From Phenylobacterium soli (GTDB lineage: Bacteria; Pseudomonadota; Alphaproteobacteria; Caulobacterales; Caulobacteraceae), in assembly GCF_003254475.1 (NCBI RefSeq), contig NZ_QFYQ01000001.1:434001-498000 (forward strand): a stretch of DNA of 64,000 bases. The letters are read 5' to 3'. The notes under the pieces are model-generated. The model was not told the origin of the DNA and made no database searches. It worked only from the letters and a program-made list of their open reading frames with translations. A program made the position numbers and the translations under genes. This document shows positions 43,353-53,665 of the stretch, in pieces; position 1 is the stretch's first letter, and every line of letters begins with the position of its first letter.

Positions 43353-43698
43353 CAATCCGGCGAAGCCCGCGGCCGGCGTGCGGCTCTGCGACGTGGCGGA
43401 GCTGGCCGACCCGGGCTCCAAGGGCTTCCGTTTTCGCGCCGAGCGCTGGCTGTTCGCCGGCTTCCTGGTGCGCCAGGGCGAGCACGTGGCGGGCTTCGTG
43501 GACTCCTGCCCGCACGCCGGCTGGCCCCTGGCCGGCATCGACGACCGCTACCTGACGCGCGACGCGCGCCACATCCTCTGCGCCGGCCACGGGGCGCTAT
43601 TCGACCTCGGCGGCGCCTGCGTCGCCGGGCCCTGCACAGGCCAGCGCCTGACCGACTGGCAGGTGGTGGTGAGGGACGGGGCGGTGTTCACCGCCTGA
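43339..43698 (+). CDS. Rieske [2Fe-2S] ferredoxin-like protein
   Basis: This 119 aa protein is a single Rieske domain with cluster ligands Cys57-Pro-His59 and Cys81-Ala-Gly-His84 (CPHAGWPL and CAGHGALFDL). The absence of a catalytic oxygenase domain suggests a soluble electron carrier. Start TTG 43339 lies inside the last codons of the YciI gene, so the reading frames overlap by 14 bases. The redox partners are not obvious from the neighbours. Confidence 0.88.
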   Translation: MDRSDNPAKPAAGVRLCDVAELADPGSKGFRFRAERWLFAGFLVRQGEHVAGFVDSCPHAGWPLAGIDDRYLTRDARHILCAGHGALFDLGGACVAGPCTGQRLTDWQVVVRDGAVFTA

Positions 43699-43775
43699 GC
43701 GAAATCGGCATTCCGCGCGGCCTCGTGGCGGCCCGGTTAGTGCATTGAATTTGCGCATGTCTCGGAATGAGACGG

Positions 43776-43790
43776 TTAACCACGCGTAAA
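43776..43790 (+). promoter_or_regulatory. CtrA-like site upstream of the SleB-type hydrolase
   Basis: TTAA, seven bases and TAAA (43776-43790) match the CtrA consensus TTAA-N7-TTAA with one mismatch, 85 bases before the next start codon. A GANTC (GACTC) methylation site follows at 43796-43800. It is a weak sequence-only prediction. Confidence 0.35.
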
Positions 43791-43874
43791 TTTTCGACTC
43801 GCCTCCGCCGCGTCCCCGGCCTATGGGGTCGCGCGTTGCGAGCGGGGCCGTAGGGCCGAACTCCGGGGGACGCT

Positions 43875-44936
43875 TTGCTTCATCGCCTGCGCCAGCTGAA
43901 AGATCTCGACCACGCCATCCACCTGGCGGGGGCGCAGCTCGCGCTCGTCGTGGCGATGAGCGCAGGCCTGGCGATCGCGGCCGCGCCGTCGCGCCACGAG
44001 GCGCGGCTGATGAGCGCCCGCCTCGGCCCGGTGGCCGTCGCCACGGCCCAGGCTCAGCCCGCGGTCGACGCGCCGGACGAGGTCATCCGGCTGCAGGACC
44101 TCGACCCCGACCAGGCGCGCAAGTGGAACGCCGCCAACCCGATCGCCAAGGGGCCGAACCCGGCCGCCAAGCCGTTCAAGCTGGTCACCGAGGGCGTGCT
44201 CGACGAGGCCCGCGCGGTCGACTGCATGACCGCCGCCATCTACTACGAGGCCGGCTACGAGAGCACGGACGGCCAGCGCGCCGTCGCCCAGGTGGTGCTG
44301 AACCGCATGCGCCACCCGGCCTTCCCCAAGAGCGTCTGCGGCGTCGTCTTCCAGGGCGCCGACCACAAGACCGGCTGCCAGTTCACCTTCACCTGCGACG
44401 GCGCGCTGGCGCGCAAGCCCGACGAGGCCGCCTGGGCCCGCGCCCGCAAGGTCGCCGAGGCGGCGCTCAATGGCTATGTGATGAAGAAGGTGGGCGAGGC
44501 GACGCACTATCACGCCGAATACGTGGCCCCCTACTGGAGCCCGACTCTCGTCAAGGTCGCCGTGGTCGGCCAGCACATCTTCTACCGCTGGACCGGCGGA
44601 GCCGGCCTGCCGCCCGCCTTCGGCGGCCGCTACGCCGGCGGCGAAAGCGCCGGCATCCGCGTCGCCACCCTCGACAACCTCGGCAAGGCCGCCACCCAGC
44701 GCGCGCTGGTCTCGGCGACCACCGACGGGCCGGTCATGGCCGCCGCCCAGGCCCCCATCGCCACCCCCGCCCCGGCCGCGGCCCCGGCGACCCTGGGCGA
44801 AAAGGTCCCGGAGCTGGTCACCCCCAACGCGGTGGCCAAGGACGCCTCGGCGATCGTCAAGCCGGAGGACCTCGACTGGCAGGGCCGGCCCAAGCAGCAG
44901 ACCCGCCGCCTGGCCATGCCCGGCAAGAGTTTCTGA
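43875..44936 (+). CDS. Cell-wall hydrolase with SleB (Hydrolase_2) domain
   Basis: The protein of 353 aa has an N-terminal membrane or signal segment (LALVVAMSAGLAIAAAP, residues about 22-38) and a linker. A SleB-type lytic domain follows (residues about 112-225): CMTAAIYYEAGYESTDGQRAVAQVVLNRM with the catalytic Glu at about 125, and CQFTFTCDGALARKP, ATHYHAEYVAPYWSPTLVKV. A long Ala/Pro-rich C-terminal tail ends KPEDLDWQGRPK. It is predicted to act on peptidoglycan in the periplasm. Start TTG 43875 has a GGGGGA ribosome site. The 176 bp upstream holds a CtrA-like site. Its stop abuts that of the convergent GNAT gene (TGATCA). Confidence 0.87.
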   Translation: MLHRLRQLKDLDHAIHLAGAQLALVVAMSAGLAIAAAPSRHEARLMSARLGPVAVATAQAQPAVDAPDEVIRLQDLDPDQARKWNAANPIAKGPNPAAKPFKLVTEGVLDEARAVDCMTAAIYYEAGYESTDGQRAVAQVVLNRMRHPAFPKSVCGVVFQGADHKTGCQFTFTCDGALARKPDEAAWARARKVAEAALNGYVMKKVGEATHYHAEYVAPYWSPTLVKVAVVGQHIFYRWTGGAGLPPAFGGRYAGGESAGIRVATLDNLGKAATQRALVSATTDGPVMAAAQAPIATPAPAAAPATLGEKVPELVTPNAVAKDASAIVKPEDLDWQGRPKQQTRRLAMPGKSF

Positions 44937-45485
44937 TCAGATCACGGTGCTGATGTCCGGCCACCGATAGGCGACCTCGTGCAGGAGGGCGCCGCCGGGC
45001 CCGCGCTCGGGCCGCGGCGGCTCGGCCGCGCCGCCGAGGTGCTCGTAGAAGCCGCGGGCGCGCAGGTTGTCGCGCAGCACCGAGATCATCAGCGACCGCG
45101 CGCCCTGGGCCGCCAGCGCCCGCGCGGCCCCGACCAGCAGCCGCCGCCCCAGACCCAGGCCCTGGACCTCGGGCAGGAGGTAGAGGGTGGCGATCTCCGC
45201 CTCGCCCTCGATGCGGGCCCGGGATGGACCGCCTTGCGCATAGCCGACCAGGCCCTCGCGCGCGACGGCGGCGAGCGTCACCTCGTGCGGTCCGGGATGG
45301 GTCAGGGCGCGGCGGAAGCGGCGGGCGTAGTCGGCTTCGCTCATCCGCGCCAGATAGGCGTCCGGCAGCATGCCCCGGTAGGTCTCGCGCCAGGCCCGCA
45401 CATGGACGTGGGCCAAGGCCTCGGCGTCGGCGGGACCGGCCGGCAGGACGAGGTGAGAGACCGACGCGCCACGAGATTGCGACAT
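44937..45485 (-). CDS. GNAT family N-acetyltransferase
   Basis: This 182 aa protein shows the GNAT fold: a start LPAGPADAEALAHVHVRAWRETYRGMLPD, then AREGLVGYAQGG, and the acetyl-CoA-binding EIATLYLLPEVQGLGLGRRLLVGAARAL and DNLRARGFYEHLGG. This resembles the RimI/Ats-type acetyltransferases. The substrate is unknown. ATG 45485 is next to a GGAAGG that is unusually close. It converges with the SleB gene and is divergent from mutS. Confidence 0.85.
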   Translation of the reverse strand: MSQSRGASVSHLVLPAGPADAEALAHVHVRAWRETYRGMLPDAYLARMSEADYARRFRRALTHPGPHEVTLAAVAREGLVGYAQGGPSRARIEGEAEIATLYLLPEVQGLGLGRRLLVGAARALAAQGARSLMISVLRDNLRARGFYEHLGGAAEPPRPERGPGGALLHEVAYRWPDISTVI

Positions 45486-45590
45486 CCTTCCACAGCTTGG
45501 CGCTGCCGGGCCGAGGTTCAAGGGGGTTCGGGGGCTGACGCGGGGCGGGGCGACCTTTAGCCTCGGCGAATCTGCGATCCTCCCGAATCC

Positions 45591-48281
<2,691 letters not shown>

Positions 48282-48305
48282 CGCCCCTTTCTCCAGAGTC
48301 AGCCG

Positions 48306-48350
48306 AGCCGGCCCTCACCCTACCTCTCCCGCTGGCGCGGAAGAGGGGAC
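48306..48350. repeat. Palindromic repeat element overlapping the 48320 gene
   Basis: CCTCACCCTACCTCTCCCGC and its partial inverse GCGGAAGAGG form a stem of 10 bp with one mismatch (48323-48346). The same CCTCTCCC/GGGAGAGG core occurs in perfect stems at 58353-58374 and 58475-58503, so this is a member of the window's palindromic repeat family. Confidence 0.7.
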
Positions 48351-48643
48351 AGGCCCCGGGTCTTCGCCCGCCGGCGCTTCAGCTTCACCACGATGGGCGC
48401 CGTGGTGCGGCTCTTCTTGCGAAGGTTCTGCTTGGCCTCGACCTTGGCTTCGTCCTTGGCGCGCAGATCGGGCTTTCGCGGCATCAGGCCGTGGCGCTTG
48501 CGGACCAGTTCGTCCTTGAGCGCGCTCTCCGCCTTGGACTGAGCCGTGCGGCCGCGGGCCTTCAGCTTGCGCGAGGCCGGCACATAGCCGTTGGCGTTCC
48601 ATCCCGTGAGGGTGGAGCCGCCCCGGTAGGAGCCCTTGCTCAT
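48320..48643 (-). CDS. Small basic protein of unknown function
   Basis: This 107 aa protein is very basic (many Lys/Arg), starting MSKGSYRGGSTLTGWN, with a RKxDLRAKDEAKVEAKQNLRKKSR-like middle. It has no hydrophobic segment or recognised domain. Its last codons (SPLPRQRER) are encoded by the palindromic repeat at 48306-48350. It is read from ATG 48643, convergent to mutS, and could be a small DNA- or RNA-binding protein. I cannot name it. Expression is not certain. Confidence 0.5.
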   Translation of the reverse strand: MSKGSYRGGSTLTGWNANGYVPASRKLKARGRTAQSKAESALKDELVRKRHGLMPRKPDLRAKDEAKVEAKQNLRKKSRTTAPIVVKLKRRRAKTRGLSPLPRQRER

Positions 48644-48705
48644 CTGCAGACCGTCGCCATGGGGCCGCGCAACATAGGGATCGCGGCGGCTTTAGGAAGC
48701 GCCCG

Positions 48706-49575
48706 CTAGAGCATTTTGAGGAAGGCGGCCGCGGCGCGGCTGCGACGCCGCTCGCGATGGGCGAGGAGGGCGAAATCGCGGGGCGGCAACTCACAGGCGA
48801 GGCGGCTCACGCGGCCGACCCCGACCAGGGCCGCGGCGGCGAGATCGGAGACCGCCGTGACCAGTCCGCCAGCCTCCACGGCCCCCAGCGCCGCCTCGTT
48901 GGACGGGGTCTCGAGGCGAACGTAGAGCGCCTGGATCGGAACGTCGCGGGCGGCCAGTGCCTGCTCGAAGTGGGAGCGGGTGCCCGAGCCGGTCTCCCGC
49001 AGCACCCAACTCGCCGCCTTGAGCTGGGAGGGCCCGATCGGGCGCCCCACCAGCGGGTGGTCCGGCGCGGCGTAGAGGCCGAGGGTGTCGCCGCCGACCG
49101 GTGCGCGCGCGAGCTCGGCCGTCTCGATCTGGCCCTCCACGAACGCCAGGTCGGCCGAGCCGCTCTTCACCCATTCGGCGGCCTGGGCCGTGTTGCCGGC
49201 CATCAGCTTCAGGCCGATCGCGGGATGGGCGCGGGCGAAGCGGGCGAGGCGCGGCGGCAGCCAGTAGCTGGCCACGGTCTGGCTGGCCGCGAGCGTCAGC
49301 CGCCCGCGTCGCAGGCCGGCGAGGTCGTCCAGGGCCCGGGCCGCGGCTTCGGCGCGTTCGAGCACCGCGCGCGCCTCGGGCAGGAAGGCCGCGCCCTCGG
49401 CGGACAGCTCGACCCCCCGGCCGACGCGCTCGAACAGGCGCGCGCCGTAACGGCCTTCCAGGGCGGCGATGGCCGCGCTGACCGCCGACTGGGTGAGGTT
49501 CAGCGCCTCGGCCGCCCGGGTCATATGCTGGCGTTCGGCGACGGCGGCGAAGATGCGGAGCTGCTCGAGGGTCAC
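48706..49575 (-). CDS. LysR family transcriptional regulator
   Basis: The protein of 289 aa has a LysR winged helix-turn-helix (VTLEQLRIFAAVAERQHMTRAAEALNLTQSAVSAAIAALE, residues 1-60). The periplasmic-binding-protein-like effector domain is typical (LTLAASQTVASYWLPPRLARFARAHPAIGL, then LGLYAAPDHPLVGRP). GTG 49575 is the likely start. It is divergent from the YeiH-like gene with an 81 bp AT-rich gap, the standard layout of a LysR regulator and its target. Resemblance to CysB/YeiE-type regulators suggests sulfur or osmotic signals, but the effector is unknown. Confidence 0.9.
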   Translation of the reverse strand: MTLEQLRIFAAVAERQHMTRAAEALNLTQSAVSAAIAALEGRYGARLFERVGRGVELSAEGAAFLPEARAVLERAEAAARALDDLAGLRRGRLTLAASQTVASYWLPPRLARFARAHPAIGLKLMAGNTAQAAEWVKSGSADLAFVEGQIETAELARAPVGGDTLGLYAAPDHPLVGRPIGPSQLKAASWVLRETGSGTRSHFEQALAARDVPIQALYVRLETPSNEAALGAVEAGGLVTAVSDLAAAALVGVGRVSRLACELPPRDFALLAHRERRRSRAAAAFLKML

Positions 49576-49656
49576 GGTCCATACATAAGCAAAATCGATC
49601 AGTTCTGTCTTTTTAATGCGTTGGAGTTGTTTCGACCCTGGCGCGACTCTGCCGCC
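49576..49656. promoter_or_regulatory. Shared control region of the LysR/YeiH pair
   Basis: An 81 bp divergent gap, markedly AT-rich for this genome (ATAAGCAAAATCGATCAG, then TCTTTTTAAT), should contain both promoters and the LysR site. No exact operator could be fixed by eye. Confidence 0.4.
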
Positions 49657-50664
49657 ATGGCCCCGCTTCGCCTCCTTCCCGGTCTTGCCCTGAGCCTTGC
49701 CGTCGCCGGCGCGGCGCTGGGCGCGGCTGCGCTGGAGCAACACCTGTTCGGGCGCCCGCCGCTCGAAGCGCTGGTGCTGGCGATCCTGATCGGGACCGCG
49801 GTGCGCACCGCCTGGCGGCCGGGGGAGCGCTTCGCCCCGGGCGTCCAGTTCTCCGCCAAGACCCTGCTCGAAGTGGCCGTCGCCCTGCTGGGCGCGACGG
49901 TGAGCGCCCAGGCGATCCTGTCGATGGGGCCGGGCCTGCTCGGCGGGACGCTCGCGCTGGTCGCCGCCGCGGTGGCCGGCAGCTACCTCGTGGGCCGCGC
50001 CTTCGGGCTCGCGCCGCGGATGGCGACCCTGGTGGCCTGCGGCAACTCGATCTGCGGCAACTCGGCGATCGCCGCCGTGGCCCCCGTGATCGAGGCCGAG
50101 GGCGAGGAGGTCGCCGCCTCCATCGCCTTCACCGCCGTCCTCGGCGTCGCCGTGGTGCTGGCCCTGCCGCTGCTGGCCCAGGCGCTGCACCTGCCGCCGA
50201 AGGCCTTCGGGGTGCTGGCGGGCCTGACCGTCTATGCCGTGCCGCAGGTGCTGGCCGCCACCGCGCCGGCCGGCGCCCTCGCCACCCAGGTCGGAGCCCT
50301 TGTCAAACTGGTGCGGGTGCTGACGCTCGGGCCGATCCTCCTGGTGCTGGCCTGGCTCTACGGCCGCGGCGAGCGCGCCGCCCGCCACGGGCCGAAGATC
50401 GGCCAGGTCGCGCCGTGGTTCGTGCTGAGCTTCCTGGCCCTGGCGGCCGCCCGCTCGGCCGACCTGATCCCGCACGCCGCCCTCCGGCCCACCGCCGAGG
50501 CGGCCGGCCAGCTGACCGTCGTGGCCATGGCGGGCCTCGGCCTGGGCGTCGACCTCAAGGACGTCGCCCGGGCCGGGCCGAGCGTCACGGGCGTGGTGCT
50601 GCTGTCCTTGGCGCTGATCACCCTCCTGGCGCTCGGATTGATCAAGTTCCTGGCGATCGCCTGA
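49657..50664 (+). CDS. YeiH/UPF0324 family putative membrane transporter
   Basis: This 335 aa integral membrane protein has about ten hydrophobic segments (for example LLPGLALSLAVAGAALGAAAL, LLEVAVALLGATVSAQAIL, MATLVACGNSICGNSAIAAVAPVI). The motif CGNSICGNSAIAA is characteristic of UPF0324/YeiH, a family suggested to export sulfate or related anions. ATG 49657 gives the first helix directly. The divergent LysR gene is its probable regulator. Confidence 0.87.
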   Translation: MAPLRLLPGLALSLAVAGAALGAAALEQHLFGRPPLEALVLAILIGTAVRTAWRPGERFAPGVQFSAKTLLEVAVALLGATVSAQAILSMGPGLLGGTLALVAAAVAGSYLVGRAFGLAPRMATLVACGNSICGNSAIAAVAPVIEAEGEEVAASIAFTAVLGVAVVLALPLLAQALHLPPKAFGVLAGLTVYAVPQVLAATAPAGALATQVGALVKLVRVLTLGPILLVLAWLYGRGERAARHGPKIGQVAPWFVLSFLALAAARSADLIPHAALRPTAEAAGQLTVVAMAGLGLGVDLKDVARAGPSVTGVVLLSLALITLLALGLIKFLAIA

Positions 50665-50734
50665 TCCGCGGCGTCGGCTCTTGCGCCAAACCCATGCGCT
50701 TGGGCCGAAACTCCCCTATATCTCGGGACGAGCC

Positions 50735-53563
50735 ATGCCGCCCCGCCTGCGCCCCACCCGCCTGGAATACGTCGTCGACGGCGTGCGCCTGCGCGCCCAG
50801 CTGTCGGCCGCCGCGCTCGAGCACCTTGGCGACGAGACCGGCCAGCGCAAGGCCGCGCTGAAGATCCTCAAGGACGCCCTGTTCCGCGGGCGGATGATCG
50901 CCAAGGAGCGTCTGGAGAATGGGGCCGGCGGCATCGAGACCGCGCGCCTCTTGTCCGGCGTCACCGACGAGGTGGTCTCGGCGCTCTACGATTTCACCAC
51001 CGTCCACGTGTTCCGGGCCCGCAACCCGACCGAGGGCGAGCGCCTGGCCCTCATGGCGGTGGGCGGCTACGGCCGCGGCACCCTCGCGCCGTTCAGCGAC
51101 ATCGACCTGCTCTTCCTGCGCCCCTACAAGCAGACGGCCCACGTCGAGAGCGTGATCGAGTACATGCTCTACGCCCTGTGGGACCTGGGCTTCAAAGTCG
51201 GCCACGCCTCGCGCACGGTCGAGGAGTGCATCAAGCTCTCCCGCGAGGACTTCACGATCCGCACCTCGATCCTCGAGGCCCGGCGCCTGACCGGCGACGA
51301 GGCCCTCGCCGACGAGCTGATCAAGCGCTTCCAGGCCGAGGTGGTGAAGGGCACGGGCGCCGAGTTCGTCGCCGCCAAGCTGAAGGAGCGGGACGAGCGC
51401 CACAACCGCGCCGGCGCCAGCCGCTACATGGTCGAGCCCAACGTCAAGGAGGGCAAGGGCGGCCTGCGCGACCTCAACACCCTGTTCTGGATCGCGCAGT
51501 ACCTGCATCCGGGGCAGCCGATCGAGAAGGTCATGCAGCTGGAGATGTTCACCGGCCGCGAAGTACGGGCGTTCATCCGGGCGTTCGACTTCCTGTGGGC
51601 GGTGCGCTGCCATCTGCACTTCACCACCGGCCGGCCCGAGGAGCGGCTGACCTTCGATCTGCAGCCGGAGATCGCCCGGCGGATGGGCTATGGCGACCGC
51701 GGCGACAATCCCGCCGTCGAGCGGTTCATGCGGCGCTACTTCCTGTTCGCCAAGGAGGTCGGGGCGCTGACCCGCGTGTTCGCCGCCAAGCTCGAGGCCG
51801 AGCGGGTGAAGAGCGAGCCGCGCGGCCTCTCGCGGCTGATCAACAACCGCAAGCACAGGCGCAAGCCGCTGGACGTGCCCGGCTTCCACGAGGTCGGCGG
51901 GCGCCTCGACGTGGACGGGGTCGAGGTCTTCGAGCGCGATCCGGTCAACCTGCTGCGGCTGTTCAAGATCGCCGACGAGCGCAATCTCGACCTGCACCCG
52001 GACGCCTTCACCGCCGCGACCCGGGCGGCCGGCCTGATCACCTCGCCAGTGCGCCGCGACCATCACGCGGCCAAGGTCTTCCTCGATATCCTGGCGCGCG
52101 GGCGCGACCCGCAGCGGACCCTGACCCTGATGACCGAAGCCGGCGTGCTCGGCCGGTTCATCCCGGAGTTCGGCCGCATCGTCGCGCAGATGCAGTTCAA
52201 CATGTACCACTCGTACACGGTGGACGAGCACACGCTGCGCGCCGTCGGGGTGATCGCCGACATCGCGGCCGGGCGCTTCGCCGAGGACCACCCGCTGGCG
52301 ACCTCGATCCTGCCGCTGATCGCCGACAAGGAAGCCCTCTTCCTGGCCATGCTGCTGCACGACACCGGCAAGGGCGGGGCCGGCGGCCAGGAGAAGGCCG
52401 GCGCGCGGGCAGCGCGCCAGGCCTGCGAGCGGCTGGGACTGGACCGCTCGAAGATCGAGCTCGTCGCCTGGCTGGTGGAGCACCACCTGGTCATGAGCGA
52501 CTTCGCCCAGAAGCGGGACGTCTCCGACCCACGCACCGTCGCCGACTTCGCCCGGATCGTGGAGACGCCCGAGCGCCTGCGCCTCCTGGAAGTGCTGACC
52601 GTGGCCGACATCCGGGCGGTGGGACCGGGCGTCTGGAACGGCTGGAAGGGCCAGCTGATGCGCGAGCTCTACCACGCCACAGAGGCGGTGTTCCGCGGCG
52701 GGCGCGGCTCGGAAGGCGCGGCCCAGGCCCTGCGGCGCTATCTCGAGAACGCCGCCTACGACGCCCGCGTGGCCCTCGCCAAGATCGACCCGGCGGCCGA
52801 GGCCTGGGCCGACGCCATGGAGGACGCCTACTTCACCGCCTTCACCGAGGCCGAGGTGCTGTCGCACGGCCGTCTGGCGCGCAAGGCGCAGGCCGGTGGC
52901 GGGGCGGCCGCCGAAGGGCGGGTCCGGCCCGAGCGGAATGCGGCGGAGGTGGCGGTCGCGGCCGCCGACCGCCCGCGCCTGTTCGTCGACCTGTCCGCGG
53001 CGATCACCGGCTTCGGCGGCAACGTGGTGGGGGCGCGGGTCTTCACCTCGCGCACCGGCCAGGCGCTCGACGTCTTCAATGTGCAGGACGCGGCGGGTGA
53101 GCCCTATGGCGTGCACGATCCGCGCGCCCTGGAGCGGCTGATCCAGGCGCTGGAGGCCGCCGCCCGCGGCGAGCCCACTGCGCGCGAGACGCGGCGGCCC
53201 GGCGATCTCGGCCGCAGCGCCGCCTTCGACATCACCCCCACCGTCACCTTCGACAACGACGCCTCGGAGACCGCGACCGTGGTCGAGGCCTCGGGACGCG
53301 ACCGACCGGGCCTGCTGGCGGCCCTCGCCAAGACCCTGTCCGACGCCGGGCTCTCCATCGTCTCGGCGCACATCGACGGCTATGGCGAGCGGGCGGTGGA
53401 CGCCTTCTATGTGGTCGACGCCGCAGGGCAGAAGCTCGGGGACGCGCGCAAGCGCAACGCGGTCAAGGCCGCGGTCCTGGCGGCCCTGGCCGAGCCGGAG
53501 GATGAGCAGGCGCAGGGCCGCCGCGCCAACCTGCAACGGGCGCGCGCCAGCGTCGCGCGCTGA
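50735..53563 (+). CDS. glnD: GlnD, bifunctional PII uridylyltransferase/uridylyl-removing enzyme
   Basis: GlnD reports glutamine status by uridylylating PII proteins. The nucleotidyltransferase motif is GGYGRGTLAPFSDIDLLFL (metal Asp at 122 and 124), followed by the uridylyl-removing HD domain with FLAMLLHDTGKGGAGG near residue 545 and two C-terminal ACT domains (RLFVDLSAAITGFGGNVVGAR and DRPGLLAALAKTLSDAGLSI). 942 aa. ATG 50735 is chosen because a 54-base in-frame extension lacks family sequence. With RpoN and PtsN it makes up the nitrogen-control theme of the window. Confidence 0.97.
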   Translation: MPPRLRPTRLEYVVDGVRLRAQLSAAALEHLGDETGQRKAALKILKDALFRGRMIAKERLENGAGGIETARLLSGVTDEVVSALYDFTTVHVFRARNPTEGERLALMAVGGYGRGTLAPFSDIDLLFLRPYKQTAHVESVIEYMLYALWDLGFKVGHASRTVEECIKLSREDFTIRTSILEARRLTGDEALADELIKRFQAEVVKGTGAEFVAAKLKERDERHNRAGASRYMVEPNVKEGKGGLRDLNTLFWIAQYLHPGQPIEKVMQLEMFTGREVRAFIRAFDFLWAVRCHLHFTTGRPEERLTFDLQPEIARRMGYGDRGDNPAVERFMRRYFLFAKEVGALTRVFAAKLEAERVKSEPRGLSRLINNRKHRRKPLDVPGFHEVGGRLDVDGVEVFERDPVNLLRLFKIADERNLDLHPDAFTAATRAAGLITSPVRRDHHAAKVFLDILARGRDPQRTLTLMTEAGVLGRFIPEFGRIVAQMQFNMYHSYTVDEHTLRAVGVIADIAAGRFAEDHPLATSILPLIADKEALFLAMLLHDTGKGGAGGQEKAGARAARQACERLGLDRSKIELVAWLVEHHLVMSDFAQKRDVSDPRTVADFARIVETPERLRLLEVLTVADIRAVGPGVWNGWKGQLMRELYHATEAVFRGGRGSEGAAQALRRYLENAAYDARVALAKIDPAAEAWADAMEDAYFTAFTEAEVLSHGRLARKAQAGGGAAAEGRVRPERNAAEVAVAAADRPRLFVDLSAAITGFGGNVVGARVFTSRTGQALDVFNVQDAAGEPYGVHDPRALERLIQALEAAARGEPTARETRRPGDLGRSAAFDITPTVTFDNDASETATVVEASGRDRPGLLAALAKTLSDAGLSIVSAHIDGYGERAVDAFYVVDAAGQKLGDARKRNAVKAAVLAALAEPEDEQAQGRRANLQRARASVAR

Positions 53564-53665
53564 GCCGAAGGGCCGCGCGCCCTCATCTCGGAGCTTGCAT
53601 TCGGCGCGCCGCTCCGATCCAAGGCGCGACCGTCCGCGTTTTTCCTGACGGGCGAAGGATTTTCG

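Noticed and set aside
50681..50734. An upstream extension of glnD by 18 residues
   Set aside because: The extra residues are not family-like and the ATG at 50735 gives the normal start.
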